Origin: Photobacterium swingsii
GTDB taxonomy: Bacteria; Pseudomonadota; Gammaproteobacteria; Enterobacterales; Vibrionaceae
Length of the DNA stretch: 64,000 bases
Direction: 5' to 3'
Assembly: GCF_024346715.1 (NCBI RefSeq)
Contig: NZ_AP024853.1
Location: 1,426,001-1,490,000 of the forward strand
The translations under genes were made by a program, and so were the position numbers. Positions within the stretch are counted from its first letter, which is position 1. Each line of letters opens with the position of its first letter. Below are positions 26,412 through 35,270 of this stretch, one piece after another. Below the pieces are notes generated by a model that was given only the letters and a program-made list of their open reading frames with translations, was not told the origin of the DNA and did no database searches.

Positions 26412-26439
26412 AAAAAAGCACACGAAAGTGTGCTTTTTT
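26412..26439. terminator. bidirectional terminator
   Basis: AAAAAAGCACAC / GTGTGCTTTTTT stem with a GAAA loop, between the convergent ABC operon and GH114 gene. A and T runs on both sides suit both directions. Confidence 0.93.
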
Positions 26440-26467
26440 ATTCGCTGTGTTTAGTTATTAGGTGTAA

Positions 26468-27400
26468 CTATAAACAGCTGAACCGAAATGCATCGTTTAA
26501 TTCGAGCGGAAGCACTAAGGTACTAAACTGCATTTGCTTAGATTGACTGCACATGGCATTTCTAGCGGCTTCATCATCAACATATTTCTTTAAATACTCA
26601 GCATTTAGCACTGCCTTTCCATTTTGGATAAAGGGATTAAGTAAATGACATTCGTTATATTCTGTACACGACTCATTAATTGCAAAGTCATAATAATCAA
26701 CCAACTCAAGAATTTGGTCTAGGTCATTTTTAAGACCAATAGATAAATTGAGTTGGTGGGCAGTATTAGCCACTACTCGATTATAAGCAAGTTGATCGGT
26801 ATTGGTTAAATTGACCCCTGTGTTATTAGTATAACCGTCCATATTATCGAGCTCGACGCCATCACAACCTTTTTCTTTTGCTAGTTCTAATCGTTTAGTC
26901 ATTATTGAAAAAACATTAGTAGAACGAATATCTAACCAGCGCTCACCCGGCCAACCATCAAGATTGTTACCTAAATCACTTTCTTTAAATTCATTGGCGT
27001 CAGGGCGCCAGTTTTCATAAGATCCAGCAGAAAAGTAACAAATAACTTTTTTGCCTGATTGTTGTAAACCTTGAATAAGATCTGTTGATGAATCAAATAA
27101 ATCAATATTGTAAATATCGACATTATAAGACGTATTTACTGTACCGCTGAGCTGCCATTGCCAGGTAGTAAGTGGCCCCGGGCGATACCAACTACCATTG
27201 GTGATAGGGGCAACATTCGGATCGAGTTTAGGCACTTCAACGGGGGGGATTACCGGCGTTGTAGGCGTGGTTGGTCCATCAGTTGGCGGCGCTACAGGGG
27301 TATTCCCTGAGGACTTGTCGTTGTTTTCTGCTTGATCCGATCCTGAATTACAACCAGCAAGGAACAAGGATGAAACCAATACAGCAGATAATAATCGCAT
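26468..27400 (-). CDS. GH114 endo-alpha-1,4-polygalactosaminidase-like lipoprotein
   Basis: A 310-residue lipoprotein. The signal ends in the lipobox LAGC, followed by a Ser/Thr/Pro-rich linker to about residue 60. The catalytic TIM-barrel domain shows the GH114 pattern: TWQWQLSG, YNIDLFD, KVICYFSAGSYENWRPD, LDGWPGERWLDIRS, GCDGVELDNMDGY and IGLKND. Relatives cleave galactosaminogalactan-like polymers; in bacteria the role may be biofilm or self-polysaccharide processing. It stands alone, convergent to the ABC operon, with an AT-rich upstream region. Confidence 0.85.
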   Translation of the reverse strand: MRLLSAVLVSSLFLAGCNSGSDQAENNDKSSGNTPVAPPTDGPTTPTTPVIPPVEVPKLDPNVAPITNGSWYRPGPLTTWQWQLSGTVNTSYNVDIYNIDLFDSSTDLIQGLQQSGKKVICYFSAGSYENWRPDANEFKESDLGNNLDGWPGERWLDIRSTNVFSIMTKRLELAKEKGCDGVELDNMDGYTNNTGVNLTNTDQLAYNRVVANTAHQLNLSIGLKNDLDQILELVDYYDFAINESCTEYNECHLLNPFIQNGKAVLNAEYLKKYVDDEAARNAMCSQSKQMQFSTLVLPLELNDAFRFSCL

Positions 27401-27899
27401 AAGCTCTCATAATATTTCTTATCTATTAATAATAGATATGTAGATTTGAGTTCTCTATATACATCAAACCAAAATATAAAGTGACTTGTAATGAATGTAT
27501 ATTTGATAGCAGTAAAGTCTATAGTCTTTGCTACTAATGAACTGTCGGAAATACGCCATAGTAAAATAAATCAAGGATGTTGATTTATTTACATTGAAAA
27601 GTGCTAATTAATAAAATTATCACAATTTAAGATAATCAATGAGCGGTGTGATTTGTGATGCTGTTAATTTAATCAACTTTTACTCTGTATTTCAATATGC
27701 AATGGTTTTAATTAATGGTGATTTAACAAATTGATGACAATAAGGCGAGGGTTAAATTGAGGGGAAGTCACGTTTATTTTCTATGTGATAGTAATAAAAA
27801 TAAAAGTGAGTTGTTTATTATTTAGTGAGTGATAATAAGCAGTTGCTGTGAATATGTTTGTAGGCTTTGTCGCAAAGTGATGAAGATAAACAATGTTGA
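27401..27899. other. AT-rich intergenic region
   Basis: About 500 bp without a supported gene. It holds the promoter of the GH114 gene and is markedly more AT-rich than its surroundings. No repeat structure stands out. Confidence 0.45.
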
Positions 27900-27951
27900 T
27901 AAAAGCCCCAATACCGCCAACCTAGCATTACTATTGTGAGGCGGTATTGGG
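27900..27951 (-). terminator. terminator of the yjf-type operon
   Basis: A perfect 12-bp inverted repeat, CCCAATACCGCC (27907–27918) / GGCGGTATTGGG (27940–27951), with a 21-nt loop. On the minus strand it continues GCTTTTATC. Confidence 0.7.
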
Positions 27952-27980
27952 TGTGTGGTGCTGATACAAGTATAAGGTGA

Positions 27981-28598
27981 TTAGCCTCCCCAGCTCTTAC
28001 TGGATGATTTACTGCTGCTCCAGCCTGATTTAGCTGACACACTAGAACCAAAGCCACCTCGTGAAATAGTACGGCTGGTGGTTGCTTTCGGTTTCATTTG
28101 ATCTTTGCCGACTCGTACCGTTGTTTTGCGGTATGAGCTGCGGCCATAGTCATAGCCATCTGCTGTGGTCCAGCGATCATAGAAGACACTGCCAGGGTAG
28201 TAAGAGCGGAACATGGGCTGTGAGTAATAGCCGCGATTGTTATCCATCATGCGGGCAAACATAAAACCAGCCATAGCAGGCATAAACCAGTTATTGCCTG
28301 GTGATTGCATACAACCATTTGAGCCAAATTCGGCCACACAATCGTTCATTGACTGATACTTAGGTGCGGTCCGTGAGGCTTCTTGTAAGGCAAACTGATA
28401 CGCTGATTGACACTGCTCTGTATAGCTTGGGTTATCGCTAATACAATCGTCTAGCGAGTGGTAAATTTCAGCTTCTGTACTGTTATCGCTACAGCCTGTT
28501 AGTGCTACACCTGCAAATACTGCTGTTAGCGGTGTCACCATGTAGGGACGCCAGTTTTTACGCATGCTGGCGAGGACGACGCGTTCACTTCGTTTCAT
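27981..28598 (-). CDS. DUF1190 (YgiB/YjfM-like) lipoprotein
   Basis: A 205-residue protein with a positively charged start, a hydrophobic segment and a lipobox (ALTGC, Cys about residue 36). The middle has paired cysteine motifs (SLDDCISDNPSYTEQCQSAYQFAL; SMNDCVAEFGSNGCM) typical of DUF1190. The C terminus is a Ser/Lys/Gly-rich repeat (SGWSSSKSSSKSWGG). E. coli relatives are YgiB and YjfM. It is the last gene of a six-gene operon with PspA-like, DUF350, DUF2491, DUF2170 and potassium-channel genes. Function unknown. Confidence 0.85.
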   Translation of the reverse strand: MKRSERVVLASMRKNWRPYMVTPLTAVFAGVALTGCSDNSTEAEIYHSLDDCISDNPSYTEQCQSAYQFALQEASRTAPKYQSMNDCVAEFGSNGCMQSPGNNWFMPAMAGFMFARMMDNNRGYYSQPMFRSYYPGSVFYDRWTTADGYDYGRSSYRKTTVRVGKDQMKPKATTSRTISRGGFGSSVSAKSGWSSSKSSSKSWGG

Positions 28599-28608
28599 CG
28601 TCCGTCTC

Positions 28609-29025
28609 CTAGTATGTCATGCACGCAGCGTTTAAGAGGCCAACTGATACCGAGGTTGCAGCCATCAAAATACCTGCTGGAATTTCGCCAGCTTCAATGC
28701 GCTCTACGATTTTAGGCATAAAACCAAAGCGGACAATGACAAAGGCAACCAGCTGTGCTGCTAGTGCCACAAGGCCCCAGATCGCAAAGTCGATTAAGTT
28801 AACTGAGTTAGAAGCGGCGCCTGCAATCGCTAGGCTATAGCCTAACACTGAGCCCGATAATGCGATGGCTGCGGCTGTGTTTTGGTCTTCTTTTACCAAC
28901 TTCCATTCGTCATATGGTGTAAAGCGGACATAGACAAACTTGAATAGCATCAAGAAGACTAACGACAGCGAGAAATACAGCAGAAATGCGCCAAGGCCAG
29001 CAAGTGATTGACTAAAAACGTCCAT
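28609..29025 (-). CDS. DUF350 (YjfL-like) inner-membrane protein
   Basis: A 138-residue protein with about four hydrophobic helices. The DUF350 duplicated pattern is visible: ALSGSVLGYSLAIAGAASNSVNLIDFAIWGLVALAAQLVAF and GEIPAGILMAATSVSVGLLNAACM. E. coli counterpart is YjfL. It is separated from the YjfM-like gene by 10 bp. An envelope role in the yjf-type operon is likely but unproven. Confidence 0.87.
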   Translation of the reverse strand: MDVFSQSLAGLGAFLLYFSLSLVFLMLFKFVYVRFTPYDEWKLVKEDQNTAAAIALSGSVLGYSLAIAGAASNSVNLIDFAIWGLVALAAQLVAFVIVRFGFMPKIVERIEAGEIPAGILMAATSVSVGLLNAACMTY

Positions 29026-29053
29026 GATAAATCCTATAACTATCTAATGTAGA

Positions 29054-29689
29054 TTAACCGATTAAGGTGAAATCTGTTGGTGTGAGGTTAAAGCCAGTAC
29101 TTGTCACTAGGCTCCATTCAGCACGGTTATTAATGATTTTTTCTTCGCCCGATACCATCAGTGATTCGTACTGTTCAGTTGCGGCCTCACGTTCATAAAT
29201 CATTACAAACTGATCGGTTTCGCTGACTGTCCCATCTGCTAAGTAGGTTTTTTCTGTCATAGCAACAGGTCGTTCGTTTTCCCATACTTTTTCAAAATCG
29301 TACCCTTCAAGCTGTTTACTTGGTTGGACAATTTGATGATCTAGAGTGTCTTGCCACTGAGCTTGGGTATCAATGGGTCTAGTGTGGTAGAAGTAGTACA
29401 GCTTTACTTCGCTAACATCCGCTTCAGAGCGCCCATGTTGGAGCACTTGCACAAAGCCGTCATCGTCGGTGTAGTAACGCAGCAGGCGGGTTTGTTCATC
29501 TAAGTTAACTTCACCCACGGCTTGGATTAAATGGGTGTGTGCTGCGCCTTCAATGATCAAATCAGGTTCAATTAACTTGAGTTTTAAATCATCAAGTTCG
29601 AAGGCACCACCTAGGCGCAATCCTAGCACTTCTGGCGCTTCAATTTTGGGGGCTTCAGGGGCCATTTTCTTTTTCAGCCAATCAAACAT
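29054..29689 (-). CDS. DUF2491 (YjfK-like) protein
   Basis: A 211-residue soluble protein beginning MFDWLKKKMAPEAP. The body (LGLRLGGAFELDDL; DDDGFVQVLQHGRSEADVSEVKLYYFYHTRPID; ERWLD-free beta-rich C terminus) fits DUF2491/YjfK. No signal peptide or membrane segment. The start overlaps the channel gene by 8 bp after a strong AGGAGATCAGG binding region. Function unknown; linked to the membrane partners of this operon. Confidence 0.82.
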   Translation of the reverse strand: MFDWLKKKMAPEAPKIEAPEVLGLRLGGAFELDDLKLKLIEPDLIIEGAAHTHLIQAVGEVNLDEQTRLLRYYTDDDGFVQVLQHGRSEADVSEVKLYYFYHTRPIDTQAQWQDTLDHQIVQPSKQLEGYDFEKVWENERPVAMTEKTYLADGTVSETDQFVMIYEREAATEQYESLMVSGEEKIINNRAEWSLVTSTGFNLTPTDFTLIG

Positions 29690-30728
29690 CCTGATCTCCT
29701 AATTTATGCCATTCAAAAGAATCAACGCGCTCATCGGCGATATAAAACAGTTTAGTATTTGCGGTTACCGCTCTATCAAGTGGTGGATTTAATTCCACGC
29801 CTTTGCCTGCATCTAGTGCAATTAAAATTGCATCATGTTGTTTTTTGAACAGAGAAAAAAGTGGTGCGACGGTAGTTTCAGTTTTATCGCTTGGGAAGTT
29901 TACTGAATACTGGGTCATGCCTTTATTGGTACTAAGCAGTTCATGATGCAATTCACTTGAACCAGGATCGACCGCTGCTTTCGCTAGCATCTCAACAGAG
30001 ACAGATGGAATACACTCAGCATTAGGGCAATGCTGTTTGAGTAGATCGCTCAAGGCTTCATCGTTGAAGTAAGCGAGTAAGTGCGCTTCTGGGTTTTGAT
30101 TTGCACAATATAATGATGCTGACAAGGTGACATCATCTTCAGGGTTATCGATGATAATGCAATCGGCATCTGCGACACCTGCACGCGCCATGCCAGCATG
30201 ATCGGTAAAGCTGATAACACGAACAAATTCAATTTTGCCGGGTAGTGGGTTTTCCATTTCAGGACGCACACACAAAACGATATCACGACGACCTTGTTCT
30301 TCGTGCAGCAACATATTGATGAGGCTCAAGGTGCGTTGTTCATTCCAGCCGAGCACAAGAATGTGTTTATTCACTTTTAAACTCCGTTTTCCCATTAGCC
30401 CGCCTTTCCAGTAATGGATCAGCAAGCTAGCGATACGGCTAACTCCGATAGCAAAGAGACCAAGACCACCGGGAATGACGAATAGGGCAACAACCCATTT
30501 CCCGAGATCAGTCGTTGGCGACATGTCGCCATAGCCAACGGTTGAGGCAGTAACAAAGAGGTAGTAGATGAAATCAGTCAAAGAGTGAGTGAGCGCATGC
30601 TCACCTGCAAGGCTCAGTAAAAACCAGCTGATTGCTGCATACATTACTGATGACAATAGCAGGTTTCGCCCACTTAATTGACCAAATTGGGTTAACACCC
30701 AGCGACGCAAGAGTAACCACATCGACAT
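29682..30728 (-). CDS. potassium channel with RCK (TrkA-N) domain
   Basis: A 348-residue two-helix-type channel. The pore has a complete K+ selectivity filter in TASTVGYGDMSPTTDLGKWV, between a first helix (LLSSVMYAAISWFLLSL) and a second (WVVALFVIPGGLGLFAIGVSRIASLLIHYW). The cytoplasmic part begins KHILVLGWNEQRTLSLI, an RCK/TrkA-N fold whose glycine motif is altered (GWNEQ), followed by IIIDNPEDDVTLSASL. ATG at 30728 is preferred, with AAGGAGG 6 nt upstream. A K+ channel of this kind is a regular member of yjf-type operons. Confidence 0.88.
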   Translation of the reverse strand: MSMWLLLRRWVLTQFGQLSGRNLLLSSVMYAAISWFLLSLAGEHALTHSLTDFIYYLFVTASTVGYGDMSPTTDLGKWVVALFVIPGGLGLFAIGVSRIASLLIHYWKGGLMGKRSLKVNKHILVLGWNEQRTLSLINMLLHEEQGRRDIVLCVRPEMENPLPGKIEFVRVISFTDHAGMARAGVADADCIIIDNPEDDVTLSASLYCANQNPEAHLLAYFNDEALSDLLKQHCPNAECIPSVSVEMLAKAAVDPGSSELHHELLSTNKGMTQYSVNFPSDKTETTVAPLFSLFKKQHDAILIALDAGKGVELNPPLDRAVTANTKLFYIADERVDSFEWHKLGDQDV

Positions 30729-30760
30729 CCACAACCTCCTTTTTCACACTTGGTAAGTGG

Positions 30761-31447
30761 TTATTTACCTAGAATACGTGCTAGTTCGTCTTCTGCTGAT
30801 TGTGAACCGCCCGGAGTAATTCCAGCTTCTGCCAGTTTCTTATCAAGGCTGCTACCGGATTGCTCTTCAGCCATTTCTGCTGCAGCTTCAAGTTGTGCCG
30901 ATTTTTCAGCTTGGCGACGTTTAATGCGATCAAGTGATTCAACGGCAGTATGCATTTTTGCATTGGCACCCACATTGGTTGCTGATACTGCACTTTGCGC
31001 TTTTTGTACCGCTTCGTTCGCTTTTACCACATCGACTTGTTGCTCAAGTTGACGCAGTTTGTCTTTAGCTTGTGCGATATTCGTGCGCATGCTTTGCTCT
31101 GATTGCGTGAACTGATCTAGGTAAGTCTGTTCAGCTTGTTGCTCATTGCGAAGCGTTGCCACTTTTTGTGCACACTCAAGTGCTAGATCTTGCTGACCTT
31201 TTTCCATTGCAGCACGTGCATGGGTTTCATACTCATTAATGCCTTGATCGAAGCTTGCTACTTTTTGCGAGGACATTTTGCGTTTAGCTACAATCTTCAC
31301 AAGTGCTTCATCTGAGCGACGGAGTTCTGATTTAGCTTCACGGATTTCTTGATCAAGAATACGTAATGCTTGATTGTCTGCTACCGCTTCAGCCGCTTCG
31401 TTTGCACCGCCTTTAAGGGCTGTTACTAGTTTCTTCCAAACACTCAT
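30761..31447 (-). CDS. PspA/IM30 family protein (YjfJ-like)
   Basis: A 228-residue, almost wholly alpha-helical coiled-coil protein typical of PspA/IM30/ESCRT-III membrane-remodelling proteins. It starts MSVWKKLVTALKGGANEAAEA (membrane-binding helix), then long heptad helices (DQEIREAKSELRRSDEALVKIVAKRK; EQAEQTYLDQF-type), and ends with ELARILGK. The start overlaps the DUF2170 gene as ATGA. It may sense or repair membrane stress together with the operon's channel and DUF350 protein. Confidence 0.9.
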   Translation of the reverse strand: MSVWKKLVTALKGGANEAAEAVADNQALRILDQEIREAKSELRRSDEALVKIVAKRKMSSQKVASFDQGINEYETHARAAMEKGQQDLALECAQKVATLRNEQQAEQTYLDQFTQSEQSMRTNIAQAKDKLRQLEQQVDVVKANEAVQKAQSAVSATNVGANAKMHTAVESLDRIKRRQAEKSAQLEAAAEMAEEQSGSSLDKKLAEAGITPGGSQSAEDELARILGK

Positions 31448-31845
31448 GCTGCATTCTCCGCTAGGTGGTCTTGGTAAAGCTCAATGAAAGCTTCAACGTT
31501 TCGGTATAGGGTCGCCACTTCAATAACGACACTTTCTGCTTTTGATTGTGAAGATAAGGAGCCAAAGGCAACATAGTAACTTTCGCCGTCTAGGTCGCTT
31601 AAGCCAATGGTCGATAGTGGGAACATTTTATGGGTACGAAGTACAAATTCGTTCAGTGCACTAACGTCTTGAACTTGTTGTTGTGCAAACAATAGGACTT
31701 CAACCAAAATTTGTTCGCCAGCTACCGCAAGGTAAGCTTCGATTTGGTCTTCATTTTTGATGATCAGTGTGTCATCGGAAGCTTCAACTTCCCAGCCATC
31801 ATGTGCGCTAAGTAACGATTGAAGTTCAGGTAGTTGCCACGTCAT
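31444..31845 (-). CDS. DUF2170 (YjfI-like) protein
   Basis: A 133-residue soluble protein. The DUF2170 pattern is seen in FVLRTHKMFPLSTIGLSDLDGESYYVAFGSLSS, with a short acidic helical tail. ATG at 31845 is chosen because AAGGGG lies about 10 nt upstream; a start at 31875 would add ten residues. It is first gene of the yjfIJ–channel–yjfKLM operon and resembles secretion-chaperone-like proteins in shape. Function unknown. Confidence 0.8.
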   Translation of the reverse strand: MTWQLPELQSLLSAHDGWEVEASDDTLIIKNEDQIEAYLAVAGEQILVEVLLFAQQQVQDVSALNEFVLRTHKMFPLSTIGLSDLDGESYYVAFGSLSSQSKAESVVIEVATLYRNVEAFIELYQDHLAENAA

Positions 31846-32148
31846 TGTGAGCCCCTTTTTTAGTGTGTTTAACATAGTGAACGAATGTGGATGTCACGAT
31901 TCGTTGCAATGTGTATTAGATCCAACAAAATGGAAAAACGTTCAATTTACTTTGTATCAAACGGTATATAGATGAAGCTGAAAAGTGCTCATATATTATG
32001 ACGTTATATCCATGATATAGCTGCAAGTTTAAACAGATATCAGGCAAATTGTGAAGAGATTGGGCTTTTTTATGTAACGAGTCGTCAAAAAACAGGCACT
32101 CTACGCCTTCGTGGTGTCAAAGAGGATGGATGGCTGGGGCGAATAATG

Positions 32149-32163
32149 AGCACTTATGGTGCA
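32149..32163. promoter_or_regulatory. NtrC-like enhancer site
   Basis: AGCACTTATGGTGCA resembles NtrC sites of the glnA enhancer (AGCAC…TGGTGCA) but is 2 bp shorter. It lies 84 bp upstream of the GG of a sigma-54-like promoter. Confidence 0.45.
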
Positions 32164-32244
32164 ATGAAGCGCCAAATCAAAGCATTGAGTATCAGATAAA
32201 GATGCGGTTTGAATCTAATGAGTTGAAAGATAGATAAAAAAAGA

Positions 32245-32260
32245 TTGGCATGATGAATGC
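32245..32260 (+). promoter_or_regulatory. sigma-54 (-24/-12) promoter of nasA
   Basis: TTGGCATGATGAATGC has the required GG at 32247–32248 and GC at 32259–32260, 12 bp apart, close to the consensus TGGCAC-N5-TTGC. Transcription would begin near 32272 and read through the leader terminator at 32331–32363. Confidence 0.65.
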
Positions 32261-32330
32261 TTTCCTTAAATGGAATGGAGTAGTTTTCATTGTCTAGGCA
32301 AATACAGTTGGGTTTATTCATCGGCATTGG

Positions 32331-32363
32331 CGCCTGTCCTTTTTGTAGGGCAGGCGTTTTTTT
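32331..32363 (+). terminator. leader terminator of nasA
   Basis: CGCCTGTCCT / AGGGCAGGCG stem, loop TTTTGT, then seven Ts, 45 bp before the nasA start. Placed inside the leader, it is a candidate antitermination target of the NasT-like protein encoded at 36289. Confidence 0.85.
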
Positions 32364-32408
32364 ATGCCATATGGGCAAACAACCAGGCTTTCTGAGGTAG
32401 GGATAAAC

Positions 32409-35210
32409 ATGCAATCACTAAATATTCAATCGGCTTGCCCATATTGCGGGGTTGGGTGTGGGATCAAAATCTGTAATGGGAAAATTGAGGGCGACGTAAA
32501 CCACCCAGCCAATAAAGGTGCATTGTGCGTAAAAGGAACGGCTTTAACCGATAGCCTCAGCATGCCATCACGTTTGTTATACCCCAAGGTATCTCAGCAG
32601 GAAGTGAGTTGGGATACGGCCACCTCAGCGATCAGCGATAAAATTCAGCAAGTGTTAGCAGAGTCAGGTCCCGAAGCCATTGGTATGTATGTGTCAGGCC
32701 AGCTGCTGACAGAGGATTATTATGTCGCGAATAAGCTAATGAAAGGATTTATCGGTAGCGCCAATATCGATACCAATTCTCGGTTGTGCATGTCATCGGC
32801 GGTTACTGCGCATATACGCGCGTTTGGTGAAGATGTTGTTCCTGTGACTTATGATGACTTGGATGTAACCGACTTGATTGTGATTGTGGGTGCTAACACC
32901 GCTTGGACCCATCCCGTGGTATTTAGGCGTATTCAGCAAGCACGAGACAAGAACCCAAGCGTAAAGTTGGTGGTGATCGATCCTCGTAAAACAGTGACAG
33001 CTGAGCAAGCTGACTTGTTCTTACCGATTGCAAATGACGGTGATATTACGCTATTTAACGGCCTTATTCGCTACATGGCTGACAATGGAACGATTGACTC
33101 TCGTTTTGTTGAAGACCATACCAATGGCAGTGAAGAGCTGCTTGATGCTGTTAGTGGCAATGAATTTCAACTTGATGAAGTTGCTTGCCAGTTAGGTGTT
33201 GACGTGCAATCACTGACAACCTTTTATCGTTGGTTTTCAGTTAGCCCAACAGCGATCACTGTTTTTTGCCAAGGGGTAAATCAGGCCATAGATGGTACTG
33301 ATAAAGCTAACGCGATTATTAACTGTCATCTGCTCAGTGGAAAAATCGGCAAGCAAGGTTCGGGACCATTTTCTATCACAGGGCAACCTAATGCGATGGG
33401 AGGGCGAGAAGTTGGAGGGTTGGCTACTCAGTTGGCCGCGCATCGGGGCTTTGAACCTGATGCGTTAAATTTTGTGCGTGATGCATGGGATGCCCCTAAT
33501 CTCGTACAAACTGCAGGTTTGAAAGCCGTGGATTTATTTGATGCAGTGGCTCGTGGCGACATTCGTTTTTTATGGATCATCGCGACTAACCCTGCGGTGT
33601 CTTTGCCAAATAGTGCCAAGGTCAGGGAAGCACTCGCGCAATGTGAATGTCTGGTGGTATCGGATATTAGTGCTGACACTGATACTGCGTGCTATGCCGA
33701 TATTCTATTGCCAGCAGCGGGATGGGGTGAAAAGTCAGGCATGGTCACGAATTCTGAGCGGTGCATGACGCGGCAACGTGCTTTTATGCCAGCGCCAGGA
33801 TCGGCAAAACCAGATTGGAAAATTTTGGCAGATGTCGGGCGTAAGTTAGGTTATGACGAGGCTTTTTCCTTTAATTCTGAAGCGGATATCTTTCGTGAAT
33901 ATGCCGCGTTAACGGCGGTGAATACTAACACGCCATTTAAACTGGATTTATCGGTTTTAGCTGTGATGTCAGATGATGAGTATATCCACTGGCAGCCAAC
34001 ACGTTGGCCATTAACACATGGTGCTTCACAACCACTCTATCATGACGGGGCTTTTGCGACGTCCAACGGTAAAGCGAACCTAGTGGTACCAGCTCAATTG
34101 CACTCGCAGCAGCTCGATTCTGAGCAAAAAAAAGAACAGGGCTTACCTCTCTGGTCGCTGAACACTGGTCGGCTGCGTGATCAGTGGCATACGATGACAC
34201 GGACAGGGCATATCACTGCTTTGGCACAATCTGAACCCGAACCCACGGTTTATATGCATCCTGTAAGTATTCAACAGGCGGGTTTCACTGTCGGGCAATT
34301 AGTGGTTATGGATACTGCGTCCCCTTTTCTTTTAGCCTCCACTTTTTCAGATTTACATCATCCATTTGATCTGGCGGATTCACATGGAAGACTGCCTTCA
34401 ATTATCGTGCGATTACAGAGCAATGATGGCTTACGCCGTGATCAAGTTTTTATGTCTATACACTGGGCTGGCGTATTTGGTGGATCTAATACCGTGAATT
34501 ATATAGTGGCGGCAGCTGTAGATTGCCTATCGGGTCAACCGGCATTTAAGTCGAACCAAGTGACCATACGTCCTGCACCAGACATGTGGCATGGGTTGTA
34601 TCTTGGTGAGCAAACGCCTGTGTCCTTGCCAACAGACTGTTGCAGTTATCAAAAAGGCTGGCGCAGTGGCATTTGGCGTTTTGCTCAAAAAGTGCCAGTC
34701 ACTACTTGCTCGACACCGCGCAGTGATGACCAAGTATTAGCAATGTGGTTACAAAAGTTTTTTGTTAATGAAAAGCAGCTTGAAGTGGATTCTGTTGGCG
34801 TTTCATTACCTACGGTCAGTAAACGATTGGTGATCGAGCAAACGTGGGGCTATGCCGTTATTGAATTGAATGTGCAGGGTGAGCCTCTTGTTGTTACTGG
34901 GATCTTTGCGTTTAGTGAGCAGCCAATAGCACTGGATGTCGCTGTGCTTTCGGAATTGATGGGGCAACCATTTTCCTTGGTTTCGGTATTGATGGCGTTG
35001 AATGATGGCAGTCAGCCTAGTCGTTTGATTTGTAGCTGTTTTCGAGTCACGGATCAGCAGATCATTCATGCAGTGGAAAAGGAGGGAGTCGGTAGCCTTT
35101 GTCAATTACAAAAACAGCTAAAGTGTGGCACCAATTGTGGCTCTTGTTTACCTGAAGTCGAGCAGCAACTCGATCTCTTGATTGCTTCAGTGACGTCCAG
35201 AAGCCAGTAG
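32409..35210 (+). CDS. nasA: assimilatory nitrate reductase catalytic subunit
   Basis: A 933-residue cytoplasmic molybdoenzyme reducing nitrate to nitrite. The N terminus holds a [4Fe-4S] site (CPYCGVGCGIKI … GALCVKG). The Mo-bis-MGD binding core shows YVSGQLLTEDYYVANKLMKGFIGSANIDTNSRLCMSSA (with the Cys region typical of NasA) and ITGQPNAMGGREVGG. The C terminus carries a BFD-like [2Fe-2S] domain (ICSCFRVTDQQI … CGTNCGSC), as in Klebsiella-type NasA. ATG at 32409 is preferred after GAGGTAGGG. It heads a nasA–siroheme methyltransferase–nasT unit under the sigma-54-like promoter and leader terminator. Confidence 0.95.
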   Translation: MQSLNIQSACPYCGVGCGIKICNGKIEGDVNHPANKGALCVKGTALTDSLSMPSRLLYPKVSQQEVSWDTATSAISDKIQQVLAESGPEAIGMYVSGQLLTEDYYVANKLMKGFIGSANIDTNSRLCMSSAVTAHIRAFGEDVVPVTYDDLDVTDLIVIVGANTAWTHPVVFRRIQQARDKNPSVKLVVIDPRKTVTAEQADLFLPIANDGDITLFNGLIRYMADNGTIDSRFVEDHTNGSEELLDAVSGNEFQLDEVACQLGVDVQSLTTFYRWFSVSPTAITVFCQGVNQAIDGTDKANAIINCHLLSGKIGKQGSGPFSITGQPNAMGGREVGGLATQLAAHRGFEPDALNFVRDAWDAPNLVQTAGLKAVDLFDAVARGDIRFLWIIATNPAVSLPNSAKVREALAQCECLVVSDISADTDTACYADILLPAAGWGEKSGMVTNSERCMTRQRAFMPAPGSAKPDWKILADVGRKLGYDEAFSFNSEADIFREYAALTAVNTNTPFKLDLSVLAVMSDDEYIHWQPTRWPLTHGASQPLYHDGAFATSNGKANLVVPAQLHSQQLDSEQKKEQGLPLWSLNTGRLRDQWHTMTRTGHITALAQSEPEPTVYMHPVSIQQAGFTVGQLVVMDTASPFLLASTFSDLHHPFDLADSHGRLPSIIVRLQSNDGLRRDQVFMSIHWAGVFGGSNTVNYIVAAAVDCLSGQPAFKSNQVTIRPAPDMWHGLYLGEQTPVSLPTDCCSYQKGWRSGIWRFAQKVPVTTCSTPRSDDQVLAMWLQKFFVNEKQLEVDSVGVSLPTVSKRLVIEQTWGYAVIELNVQGEPLVVTGIFAFSEQPIALDVAVLSELMGQPFSLVSVLMALNDGSQPSRLICSCFRVTDQQIIHAVEKEGVGSLCQLQKQLKCGTNCGSCLPEVEQQLDLLIASVTSRSQ

Positions 35211-35230
35211 CAGACCCCCTGATTTTTATG

Positions 35231-35248
35231 CCTACCTTGATTGGTAGG
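35231..35248 (+). repeat. intercistronic hairpin
   Basis: CCTACC / GGTAGG with a 6-nt loop between nasA and the methyltransferase gene. There is no T run, so it is more likely an mRNA stability or processing element than a terminator. Confidence 0.4.
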
Positions 35249-35270
35249 TAGCACGAGGAGCGAGACTATT

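Noticed and set aside
35231-35248. Hairpin between nasA and the methyltransferase gene as a terminator
   Set aside because: No T run follows, and downstream genes clearly belong to the same unit.
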